62,358 bases of DNA. Origin: Anaerolineae bacterium (GTDB taxonomy: Bacteria > Chloroflexota > Anaerolineae > Caldilineales > Caldilineaceae). The stretch covers positions 1-62,358 of the forward strand of contig JAUIHI010000038.1 in NCBI GenBank assembly GCA_030432295.1, written 5' to 3'. Made by a program: the position numbers and the translations under genes. Below are positions 49,779-57,735 of the stretch, in pieces (position 1 is the stretch's first letter; every line of letters begins with the position of its first letter). Below the pieces are notes generated by a model that was not told where the DNA came from, did no database searches, and was given only the letters and a program-made list of their open reading frames with translations.

Positions 49779-51818
49779 TTACGCCTCGCGTCGTCGATAC
49801 ACCACAAACCCACCTACAATCACACCAGCCATCACCACCAAGACCCAGATGGGCCAGACCGGTGTGCTGCCGCTCAGGTCTGCGCCGGTTTCGGGCAATG
49901 TTTCGGGGGCCGGTTCTGGTGTGGCTGTCGGTTCCGGCGCCATAGTCGGTTCCGGTGTGGGTTCTTCCATTGCCGGGCTGGTCAGGAAGAATTCCCGGTC
50001 GTTCAGGGGCAGCACAGGCCGGTAGTTGCCGTCCACAATGGCGGTGAAGTCGCCGATCTGCTCTTCCGAGAGGGAGATGCTGGTGTTCAGCACCAGCCAT
50101 TGCACGCCTTCGGTGCAGGGCGGGGTGGTGAAGGAGCCGTTGTAGCGATAGTAGGTGCGCTCGCCGGGGAGCAGGTCGTCGGCGTTGACCATCACGCCGT
50201 CGATGGCTGTAGGATCGCCAGCTTCGGCGGGCAGGTTGGCCCAGATCGGCTCGAAGGCCGCGTTGGCGTCACCGCTGTTGATGAAGACACCGACCACCGC
50301 ATACTGGCCGTCTTCGGCCTGATGGACCAGGTGCATTTCCATCGGCATATTTGCGCCAGCCATCGTGTGCTCGCTGAGGGCGTGGAAGTGGAACTGCTTG
50401 AGTTCGTAGCTCTTGCCGCCCACTTCAATTGTGCTGCCGGGGTCGTAGTTGACCTGAATCGTATGGCCGTTATTGACGATTGTCAGTTGGGTCGGATCGT
50501 AGCCAAATGTGATGTCCGCCGGGTTCAGTACTGTGTCCGTGGGGATGTCCACCGGGGACTGTTCCACACCGGCAGAGCAGAGCGCCCAATCCGGGTTGAG
50601 TTCGCCCCAGTGTTCCGGGCCAGCTTCGCCTTCGTAGCTCCAATGGGGGGCTTCGTGGTGTTCTTCTTCTTCTCCTTCTTCCATCATTTCGCCAGGGGCC
50701 AGGCCGTGGAAGGCGACCACTGCGCCGGAGCCGGGAGGCCCAACCGCGTTGATGGCGACGAAGGCGTCACCGGCTTCGTTGAAGTCGATGGCGATGGGGA
50801 AGGAAAGCCCTTCGATGGCAACGATTGGCGCTTCGCCGGGATGGATGTGAACCACTGCGCCCGAATTGGGTGTGGGTCCCTGTTCGCCGAAGATGCCAAA
50901 CTGCACGCCGTAGAGATGGCCGTCCGGCCCCCAGTCCAGGTCTGTGAGCATTGTGTAGCCCGTGGCGTAGTCGCTGACTGTGCCGTCCGGGGCCACCATC
51001 ACCACTTTGGCCGAGCCGGGCACAAAGGGCGCACCGGAGAGATAGGAGACGTAGGCATTGCCCTCGGCGTCGAAGACCACATCCGTAGGCACGGCATCGG
51101 TCAGCATCTCGCCGCCGTAGTCCGGGCGAGGGAAGACGCCGGGGATGGGATCGAAGACAGCTACCACCGAGATTTCGCCGGTGGCCGGGTCCAGCTTCAG
51201 CAGGTCGTTGCCGCCCGCGTCTGCGATGTAGAGCATCCCATCCGAGCCTGGTTCCAGACCGTAGGGGTGGGAATCGTAGACGCTGGGATGGGGGTTGTTA
51301 GCAACCTCGAAATCCCAGGTGCTGGCGACGGTCGTCACTGCGCCATCAGCGCCCACGCTGACGACTGAGCCAAAATTGGCAGGCAGTTCGCTTTCGGGTG
51401 CACCGATGCCTTGGGCGCTGGTGGCGTAGAGTGTGCCATCCAACAGTGCCAATCTCGCGCCGCCGATGACTTCGGTGCCTACGTGGATCGAAGGCAGGGT
51501 CGCAATCATTTCTACTGAATTGTCGGCGGCATTGATGCGGGAGATGTGCGCGCTATCTCCATAGTTGGCGTCGATTGGCTCGCCAGTCTCTGTGCTGATC
51601 CATTGGATGTCACTCTCGCCGCCCAGGCCACTGTCGATGACCCAGACATTGCCGTCGCCATCCACCAGCACGCCCTGGGGACCGTTGAAACCCTCTGCAA
51701 TTACTTCGCCATCAGCCGCGGGCACAGGTCCATCTTGCGCGGCGGCGATGCCAGCCGTGAGCAATAGGGACAGGGCCAAAATCAGACTGATGAGGCTGAT
51801 TTGTCGTCTACTTCGCAT
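49779..51818 (-). CDS. ScyD/ScyE-like propeller fused to alpha-carbonic anhydrase with LPXTG anchor
   Basis: This is a 679-residue secreted protein. Sec signal: 'SLISLILALSLLLTAGIAAAQ'. Residues about 40-390 are ScyD/ScyE-type beta-propeller repeats ('GFNGPQGVLVDGDGNVWVID', 'HPYGLEPGSDGMLYIADAGG'). Residues about 395-610 are an alpha-carbonic anhydrase ('HWSYEGEAGPEHWGELN', 'EQSPVDI') with zinc ligands His477, His479 and His496. A Pro/Glu/Thr linker leads to LPETG (641-645), a membrane helix and RRREA, a sortase-type anchor. It would hydrate CO2 at the cell surface. GGAGAG precedes the ATG at 51818. A lipoprotein cytochrome c gene precedes it on the same strand. I do not know this three-part fusion. 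Confidence 0.87.
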   Translation of the reverse strand: MRSRRQISLISLILALSLLLTAGIAAAQDGPVPAADGEVIAEGFNGPQGVLVDGDGNVWVIDSGLGGESDIQWISTETGEPIDANYGDSAHISRINAADNSVEMIATLPSIHVGTEVIGGARLALLDGTLYATSAQGIGAPESELPANFGSVVSVGADGAVTTVASTWDFEVANNPHPSVYDSHPYGLEPGSDGMLYIADAGGNDLLKLDPATGEISVVAVFDPIPGVFPRPDYGGEMLTDAVPTDVVFDAEGNAYVSYLSGAPFVPGSAKVVMVAPDGTVSDYATGYTMLTDLDWGPDGHLYGVQFGIFGEQGPTPNSGAVVHIHPGEAPIVAIEGLSFPIAIDFNEAGDAFVAINAVGPPGSGAVVAFHGLAPGEMMEEGEEEEHHEAPHWSYEGEAGPEHWGELNPDWALCSAGVEQSPVDIPTDTVLNPADITFGYDPTQLTIVNNGHTIQVNYDPGSTIEVGGKSYELKQFHFHALSEHTMAGANMPMEMHLVHQAEDGQYAVVGVFINSGDANAAFEPIWANLPAEAGDPTAIDGVMVNADDLLPGERTYYRYNGSFTTPPCTEGVQWLVLNTSISLSEEQIGDFTAIVDGNYRPVLPLNDREFFLTSPAMEEPTPEPTMAPEPTATPEPAPETLPETGADLSGSTPVWPIWVLVVMAGVIVGGFVVYRRREA

Positions 51819-51956
51819 ACTCGTCTCTCCTATTGTGGTTGTGTGGAAATACATCCAATATAGCGTACCACATCTTCCAATTTAAACGATTCTTGTTCAT
51901 GTCCGTATGCATATTTCCTTTCTCTTGTGCTACACAAGATAATCTGTCCCACACAT

Positions 51957-52595
51957 TCACGGGTTGACAGTGGGTGGCTGCATGAGCAGATAGACCAATG
52001 CATCCACTTGCTGCTCGGAAATATTGGTGAATACAGGCATGGGAAAGCGGGTGATCTGGTAGCCGTCTACCATAAATGCCTGGGGATTGACAATACTTTC
52101 CCGGATGTACTCTGCGGCTGTTGTGGCGTTGCCTTTGTAGCGCTCTTCGTGAATACGCTCCGCGGCAATCGTCGCCAGATCGTCGTGGGGTGGGCCAAAT
52201 GCACCCAGCGTTCCCACAGAGGTCAATATATGACAGACACCGCAGGCCTGGTGGCGGTAGACTTCCTTGCCCAGTTCCAACCGTTCGGCGTCGATGCTCC
52301 CTGCCGGGTCTGCCGGAATTGTCGGCTGTGCCGTCTCCGTCGCTTCGGGCGTAGTCGTGGCCGTCGATTCAGCCGTGGCCGTGGATGTTTCTGTGGCTGT
52401 TGGTTCAGCCGTTGCCGTCGGTTCAGCCGTCGCTGTGAATACTGGCATCGCAATCGCGTCAGGCGTCTTTGCCGGTGTCGGTTGTGCCACAGTCGCGGCT
52501 GGGGCACTGGGGGACATCCCGACCGCGGTGGGTGATGCACAGGCCGTAGCCAAGAGCGCGTAGCTGAACAGCAGGAAAAAGAGCTTTGCTTTCAT
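51957..52595 (-). CDS. Lipoprotein c-type cytochrome
   Basis: The 212-residue protein has a Sec lipoprotein signal 'KLFFLLFSYALLATACAS' (Cys about 19), followed by a long Thr/Ala/Pro repeat linker (TATAEPTATETSTATAE and on) of about 75 residues. A single heme c motif follows, Cys118-Gly-Val-Cys121-His122, with the likely axial Met in 'RFPMPVFTNISEQQVDAL'. This is a surface mono-heme electron carrier of the class I type. The start is the ATG at 52595. It is co-directional with the carbonic anhydrase fusion 138 bases downstream. Confidence 0.87.
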   Translation of the reverse strand: MKAKLFFLLFSYALLATACASPTAVGMSPSAPAATVAQPTPAKTPDAIAMPVFTATAEPTATAEPTATETSTATAESTATTTPEATETAQPTIPADPAGSIDAERLELGKEVYRHQACGVCHILTSVGTLGAFGPPHDDLATIAAERIHEERYKGNATTAAEYIRESIVNPQAFMVDGYQITRFPMPVFTNISEQQVDALVYLLMQPPTVNP

Positions 52596-52721
52596 GAAGA
52601 GAACTTTTTGGTTGTGAGGATGCAGAAGTATGCGGAGAAGGCCATTTGGGCAATCTGTCCGCCCGGCCAGCCTGCCCCTGCATTGCGGCTGCATCCAATA
52701 ACAGAAATTAGGGTCGCTACT

Positions 52722-52759
52722 ATTCTATCCCGCGTAGATAACCTTTGCAAGTGGCGAAA
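52722..52759 (-). promoter_or_regulatory. Promoter of the cytochrome c gene with TTTCGCCAC element
   Basis: On the minus strand TTTCGCCAC (52759-52751) abuts TTGCAA (52750-52745), followed by 17 bases and TAGAAT (52727-52722). Confidence 0.7.
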
Positions 52760-52937
52760 TTGTACGGGGTGTAATTGACATCCCTCTGGAATCGGCTACA
52801 ATCCGGGAGACCCTTCTGGCCGCCCGTCGGTTTGGACGACCGCTATGTTTTGTGGCGGCCTTGGCTCTGGGAACTATCCGGGGCCAAATCTTTGGGATGT
52901 GGTGTGAAATTTCGTCGGTTGGAAAGCGAGTGGTTCT

Positions 52938-53933
52938 GTGGAAATTGTGATCGGTATTGATGGCGGCGCAACCAAAACCCGGGTGGTGATTGGGGACGTG
53001 GCTGGTACGATTCTGGCCGAAGGCAGCGCTGGACCCACCAACTATCAGGTGGTGGGTGTGGAGCAGGCCGGGGCCAATCTGGCGGCTGCATTGCAGACCG
53101 CGCTGGACTCTCTGCCCCAGCCGCGCCCGCTGGCCCAGTCGCGTCCGCAGCCCCAGCTGCGTCCGCTGGCGACCCGAATGGTTATGGGCCTGGCCGGCCT
53201 GGACAGCGAAAACGACATCCCGATGGTTCGCGCAACGGTGACAAGCGCCCTGGCGCAATGCCCCATCGCAGCCAGTTGGCAGGCGGTCAACGATGCGGTG
53301 ATTGCCTGGGCCGGTGCCCTGGGCGGCGAGGCGGGCGGGATTGTGATTTCGGGCAGCGGCGCGGCCAGCCTGGCGGTCAACGAAGAGGGCGAACTCTTCC
53401 ACGCCGACGGTCTGGGCCATTGGCTGGGGGATGCGGGCAGCGGCTTTGAGATCGGACGCAATGGGCTGCGGGCGGCTGTGGCTGCCTGGGAAGGCCGGGG
53501 TCCAGAAACCCGACTGGTGGAATCACTGCTGGCTGCGGCGGCTGGGGATGTCAACGGGTGGGCTGCGCGTCTGACCGAAGATGGCAGTCTGGCCCACAGG
53601 GAGATGACCGGCTTTGTCCCCCAAGTGGTGGACGCGGCCCAGACCGGGGATGGGGTCGCGCTGGCGATTCTGGGGGAGGCTGGCCGGGCACTGGCCGAAA
53701 CCGGGGCTTCGGTGTTGCGGCGGGCCAAACTGGGCGCTCAGCCCACACTGGCGACGGTCGGCAGTCTCTTTGCCCACGCCGAACCCCTGCGCGAAGCTTT
53801 CTGTGGTAGAATAGCAGATGTCCTCCCCGGCTGTCGGATCATCTGGCCCCGTCTGCAACCGGCGGAAGGTGCGCTGCTGCTGGCACGCAGACCAGCGCTA
53901 TTGCCCAAAAATGTTTTGGGCCTACGAAATTGA
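52938..53933 (+). CDS. BadF/BadG-family sugar kinase, N-acetylglucosamine kinase-like
   Basis: The 331-residue protein starts (GTG at 52938) 'EIVIGIDGGATKTRVVIGD', the phosphate-1 motif of ASKHA kinases. 'VNDAVIAWAGALGGEAGGIVISGSGAASLAV' contains the catalytic Asp and the phosphate-2 loop, and 'GHWLGDAGSGFEIGRNGLRA' is typical of GlcNAc/glucosamine kinases. 'SVLRRAKLGAQPTLATVGSLFAH' forms the adenosine motif. It would phosphorylate an amino sugar or related hexose, in keeping with the transporter-rich surroundings. Activation of 2-hydroxyacyl-CoA dehydratases (the other BadF role) is unlikely because no Cys-cluster loop is seen. Confidence 0.85.
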   Translation: MEIVIGIDGGATKTRVVIGDVAGTILAEGSAGPTNYQVVGVEQAGANLAAALQTALDSLPQPRPLAQSRPQPQLRPLATRMVMGLAGLDSENDIPMVRATVTSALAQCPIAASWQAVNDAVIAWAGALGGEAGGIVISGSGAASLAVNEEGELFHADGLGHWLGDAGSGFEIGRNGLRAAVAAWEGRGPETRLVESLLAAAAGDVNGWAARLTEDGSLAHREMTGFVPQVVDAAQTGDGVALAILGEAGRALAETGASVLRRAKLGAQPTLATVGSLFAHAEPLREAFCGRIADVLPGCRIIWPRLQPAEGALLLARRPALLPKNVLGLRN

Positions 53934-53953
53934 AAATCAATCAATGGGTCCTC

Positions 53954-54183
53954 AAAAACCGAGTTTTTGGTGAAAGTGTGTACTGGTCAACGGGATGGTG
54001 GAATGGCTATTTCTTAACGCAAAGATGCAAAGATGCAAAGGCACAGAGAGAAAAGCGATTTCTTTGCGTCTCTGCTCCTTTGCGTCTTTGCGTTGAAAAT
54101 TCCACCATCTTCTTGACTACTACATTTTTGGTGAAAGTAACTGGGAATCTCAGGAGTGAGTCGGCCTTGAAAACTCGGTTTTT
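53954..54183. repeat. Nested inverted-repeat mosaic
   Basis: The outer pair AAAAACCGAGTTTT (53954-53967) / AAAACTCGGTTTTT (54170-54183) encloses two direct copies of TTTTTGGTGAAAGT. Inside is an inner hairpin whose arms start GATGGTGGAAT (53994-54004) and end ATTCCACCATC (54099-54109), with AACGCAAAGATGCAAAG facing CTTTGCGTCTTTGCGTT. Different repeat families appear to have inserted into one another. No gene is seen here. Confidence 0.75.
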
Positions 54184-54222
54184 CATTGGAGTCAACAACC
54201 AATCAATCAACAGGTGTTTGCC

Positions 54223-55185
54223 ATGTATCAAGGATTTGAAGTAATCGACTTTCACGCCCATTTTCCCACAAACCTGCCCTGGTTTCCGGAGATGGGCACA
54301 ACGATTCAGAGCTATGTGGCCAAAGTAGGCGAGAAGCGGGCCGCGCTGGTGCGGGAGATGAGTCAGCCCTACGGCGAGCAGTGGCAGCGGATGTGGGACT
54401 TCCCCAAGCCGGAGCCGAAGGAAGCCCATCCTGGCGACGAGGAGCAGGCCCGGCGCTGGTCCGAGGATTTGAAGGCCAACGGCGTGCGAGCCATCGGCTT
54501 TGTCACCGGTGGGGGCAACGAGCATTTGTCCGAAATCTGTGGCTGGTATCCGGACCAGTTTGTCGGCTTTGCCCACCACAGTCCCTTTCTGCCCGACGCG
54601 GTGGAAAAGCTGGACCACGCGGTGCGGGTGCTGGGTCTGCGAGGCTACAAACTGTTGGCCCCGATGATCGAGCAGCCGATTGAGGACGAATCCATCTGGC
54701 CTGTGTGGGAGAAGTGCGCGGAGTTGGACATCCCTGTGCTGATCCACTTTGGCATTCAGGGCGGCGCGGGTGGCATCGCCTCCCACGAGAACATCAGCCC
54801 CTTCAAACTCCACAACATCGCCAAAGCCTTTCCGGATGTGAACTTCGTCATCCCCCACTTCGGATGCGCCTGGGAGCGGGAGACACTGCAACTCTGCTGG
54901 GCCTGCCCGAATGTGAGCGTGGACACCAGCGGCAGCCTCCAATGGATCCGCTGGGTTCCCGGCGACGTGACAGTGAAGTATCTCTACCGCAAGTTCTACG
55001 AGACCGTCGGCCCCGGCCGTATCATTTTCGGCACAGACTCCAGTTGGTTTCCCCGGGGTTTTGCGTTACGCTATCTTCAGGATCAGGTGCGGGATATGCT
55101 AGACTTAGGGATGCCCGACGAGCATATTCAGATGATTTTGGCAGGCAACGCGGCCCGACTGTTGAAAATCGACCTCAGCGTCTAA
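54223..55185 (+). CDS. Amidohydrolase-family metal-dependent hydrolase (ACMSD-like branch)
   Basis: The 320-residue TIM-barrel protein has 'VIDFHAHFPTNLPWF' (HxH), 'IPVLIHFGIQGGAGG', 'VNFVIPHFGCAWERE' and 'IIFGTDSSWFPRGF', giving the His and Asp metal ligands of the amidohydrolase 2 family, which includes decarboxylases such as ACMSD and various hydrolases. The ATG at 54223 follows AGGTGTTTGCC. It is in the same direction as ABC transporter 4, starting 54 bases upstream of that operon's binding protein. Confidence 0.83.
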   Translation: MYQGFEVIDFHAHFPTNLPWFPEMGTTIQSYVAKVGEKRAALVREMSQPYGEQWQRMWDFPKPEPKEAHPGDEEQARRWSEDLKANGVRAIGFVTGGGNEHLSEICGWYPDQFVGFAHHSPFLPDAVEKLDHAVRVLGLRGYKLLAPMIEQPIEDESIWPVWEKCAELDIPVLIHFGIQGGAGGIASHENISPFKLHNIAKAFPDVNFVIPHFGCAWERETLQLCWACPNVSVDTSGSLQWIRWVPGDVTVKYLYRKFYETVGPGRIIFGTDSSWFPRGFALRYLQDQVRDMLDLGMPDEHIQMILAGNAARLLKIDLSV

Positions 55186-55239
55186 TTCTCCTCATTTCAA
55201 TAGAAGTATCTTTACCAATTTTCCAATACGGAGGAACCA

Positions 55240-56631
55240 ATGCAACACAAACGACTTTTTGCTCTACTCAGCGTGCTGATGGTGTTGGCGATGCTGCTGA
55301 CGGCCTGCCCGGCCCCGGCGGAACCCGCGCCCGCGGCCAGTGGCGGCGAAGCAGCCGCACCTGCCGCGGAACCGGCGGCTACTGAAGCCCCGGCTGCCGA
55401 AGCTGCCGCACCTGCGGAGGCTGCCAGCGACGAAGTGGTGACGATTGAATATTGGCAGTACAATTTCGAGGCCCGTGTCACGGCCATGGACCAATTGATT
55501 GAGATGTTTGAGGCCGAAAACCCCAACATCAAAGTCGTCCACAATTCGGACATCCCCTACGCGGAATTCACCGACAAGGTGGCGGCCAGTGTCCCTGCCG
55601 GTGTTGGCCCGGATGTGGTATCGCTCTTCTACGGCTGGCAAGCGGCCTGGATCGATGCGGGCTATCTGGTCCCTCTGCCCGAAGATGCCTTCCCGCCCGC
55701 GGCCATCGAAGCTGAATTCAGCCCGATGGTGCAGGCCAGTTTTGTGGACGGAACCCTCTACACCCTGCCCACAGCCGTGCGTACCCTGGCTCTTTTGTAC
55801 AACAAAGACCTGATGGAAGCTGCCGGTCTCGACCCGGAAAAACCGCCAACGACCCTCGACGAATTGGCTGAGCAGGCTGTTCAATGCACAAAGCGGGACG
55901 CCGACGGTAATTACGAGGTGGAAGGTTTTGTCACAGAACTGGGCGCGCAGGATCATCAGTGGTTCCGCGAAGTGCTGGTGCGCCAGTTTGGCGGCGTGCC
56001 CTACAGCGACGATGGCCGCACGGTGATGTATAACGATGACGCTGGCTTGCAGGCCTGGAACTATCTGCTCTCCTTCAAGACTGAATTGGAGACGGGTGAC
56101 AGCGCCCTCTTCACCGACAGCACCAACGCCTTTGTCTCCGGCAAAGTCTGCTTCCACGTGGACGGTTCCTTCCGCCTGGGCACACTGGCCGCCAATGCGC
56201 CAGACATGAACTTTGGCGTGGTCGAACTGCCTACCCATAACGGCATTCAGAGCACCTTCGGCTCCTACTGGACCCACGGCATCACCAAAAAAGCCGCGGC
56301 AGACCAGGCCCGATTCGATGCCTCTGTCAAGTTCCTGCAATTCATCACCAGTGCCCAGGCCGGCACCATCTGGGTGAATATTGTGGGTGAACTGCCTGCC
56401 CAACTCGAAGCGGGCAGCAATCCGGAACTGATGGCCGATCCCAAACTGGGGGCCTTTGCCCGTGGCCTGGCCTATGCCCACGCCACCTTCTTTGCTGACG
56501 AGAGCGCCCAGCGCCAGGCGATGATCGATGCCTACGATATGGTCGTCCTCGCCGATGAAGACCCGGCAGTGGCACTGGACATCGCTGCTGAGACCGAACA
56601 GGAAATTCTGGACGAGTTCTTCTCGAAGTAG
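55240..56631 (+). CDS. Sugar-binding lipoprotein of ABC 4
   Basis: The 463-residue family 1 binding protein has a Sec lipoprotein signal 'LFALLSVLMVLAMLL' and lipobox LTAC, then a long Ala/Pro/Glu linker. 'IEYWQYNFEARVTAMDQLIEMFEAENPNIKVV' and 'DVVSLFYGWQAAWIDAGYLVPLPEDAFPP' are family features. CGGAGGAACC precedes the ATG. It is followed by a very strong hairpin and the two permeases. The ligand is unknown. Confidence 0.88.
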   Translation: MQHKRLFALLSVLMVLAMLLTACPAPAEPAPAASGGEAAAPAAEPAATEAPAAEAAAPAEAASDEVVTIEYWQYNFEARVTAMDQLIEMFEAENPNIKVVHNSDIPYAEFTDKVAASVPAGVGPDVVSLFYGWQAAWIDAGYLVPLPEDAFPPAAIEAEFSPMVQASFVDGTLYTLPTAVRTLALLYNKDLMEAAGLDPEKPPTTLDELAEQAVQCTKRDADGNYEVEGFVTELGAQDHQWFREVLVRQFGGVPYSDDGRTVMYNDDAGLQAWNYLLSFKTELETGDSALFTDSTNAFVSGKVCFHVDGSFRLGTLAANAPDMNFGVVELPTHNGIQSTFGSYWTHGITKKAAADQARFDASVKFLQFITSAQAGTIWVNIVGELPAQLEAGSNPELMADPKLGAFARGLAYAHATFFADESAQRQAMIDAYDMVVLADEDPAVALDIAAETEQEILDEFFSK

Positions 56632-56640
56632 ATAAGTATT

Positions 56641-56695
56641 GATGCTGGGGTGGTGAGATGATGAGAAATATGCATCATCTCACCACCCCAGCATC
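56641..56695 (+). terminator. Hairpin between ABC 4 binding protein and permeases
   Basis: A perfect 23-bp stem GATGCTGGGGTGGTGAGATG and on (56641-56663) pairs with 56673-56695 around nine bases and is followed by TTTTG. It is the third example of a hairpin exactly between a binding-protein gene and its permeases. Confidence 0.8.
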
Positions 56696-56704
56696 TTTTG
56701 CCGA

Positions 56705-57640
56705 ATGATTTTGCACAACACCGGACAATTCCGCATGAAACTCACCCTGCGTCAACGCCAAATCATCTGGGCCTATGCGTTTCTCAGCGTCTCGCTGGTC
56801 TTCTTTATTGTGATCCGCTGGTATCCGACGCTGCTGGCCTTCAACATCAGCTTCCGGGATTGGAATGTTTTCGAGTCCTCCGGGCCGTGGGTGGGGATGG
56901 ACAACTTCGCGGAAATCTGGGAAGATGCCTTCAAACCGCGCAGCGCGGTGCGGGCGGCCTTTACGAATACGATTTTGTATGTGGTCTACGGCGTACCCCT
57001 ACAGTTGATCTTTGGGCTGGGCATCGCCCTGCTGCTTTCCCAGATTCGGCGCTTCTCCGCCTTCTTTCGGGTGGCCTATTTTGCGCCTTACGTCACTTCG
57101 GCGGTGGCAATCGCCTTTGTCTGGAACTGGCTCTACCAGCCCCAGGACGGGCTGATCAATCAGTTCTTATCTGCCCTGCATCTGCCCAACCAGCCCTTCA
57201 CCAGCAGCCCCAAACAGGCCCTATTGTCGGTGACAGCCGTGGCCGTCTGGCAGAATGTGGGCTTTGCTATCATCATTTTCCTGGCTGGCATTCAGCAGAT
57301 TCCCGAAACCTATTACGAAGCGGCGCGCATCGACGGGGCCAACGGCTGGCAGATTTTTTGGCGGATTACCCTGCCTCTGCTCAACCCGGTCATCGTCTAC
57401 CTGACCGTTCTCTCGACGATCTCCTATCTGCGCCTTTTCGCCCTGGTCCAGAATATGTCTCCCCAGGGCACAGGCGGGCCGCTCAAAAGTACCACAACCG
57501 TCGTGCTGGAGGTCTACCGGGAGGGTTTTTCCAGCTACAATATGGGCTATGCGGGCGCGCTGACGGTGATTCTCTTCTTTGTGATTTTGCTGATTACCGT
57601 CGTGCAATTGAAGTTCCTGACCAGGCGGTTTGAGTATTGA
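56705..57640 (+). CDS. Sugar ABC transporter permease, MalF/UgpA type (ABC 4)
   Basis: The 311-residue membrane protein has helix 1 'IIWAYAFLSVSLVFFIVIRWYPTLLAFNISF' and the EAA loop 'YYEAARIDGANGWQIFWRITLPLL'. The ATG at 56705 gives the longest frame; an ATG ten codons on (56735) is equally possible, and neither has a clear ribosome site. 'MSPQGTGGPLKSTTTVVLEVYREGF' before the last helix is typical. It forms the ABC 4 channel with the next permease. Confidence 0.87.
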   Translation: MILHNTGQFRMKLTLRQRQIIWAYAFLSVSLVFFIVIRWYPTLLAFNISFRDWNVFESSGPWVGMDNFAEIWEDAFKPRSAVRAAFTNTILYVVYGVPLQLIFGLGIALLLSQIRRFSAFFRVAYFAPYVTSAVAIAFVWNWLYQPQDGLINQFLSALHLPNQPFTSSPKQALLSVTAVAVWQNVGFAIIIFLAGIQQIPETYYEAARIDGANGWQIFWRITLPLLNPVIVYLTVLSTISYLRLFALVQNMSPQGTGGPLKSTTTVVLEVYREGFSSYNMGYAGALTVILFFVILLITVVQLKFLTRRFEY

Positions 57641-57735
57641 GTTAGTAGATATTGGGTATCGGATATTTCGTGCTGGCATCGTTTCGCCGCCGGTGCGCAA
57701 TATTCAATACCCAATTCCTTTTTCGCGGAGCAACT

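Noticed and set aside
56698-57633. 311-codon ORF overlapping the first ABC 4 permease
   Set aside because: It has no membrane helices or EAA loop; the permease lies in the frame starting at 56705.
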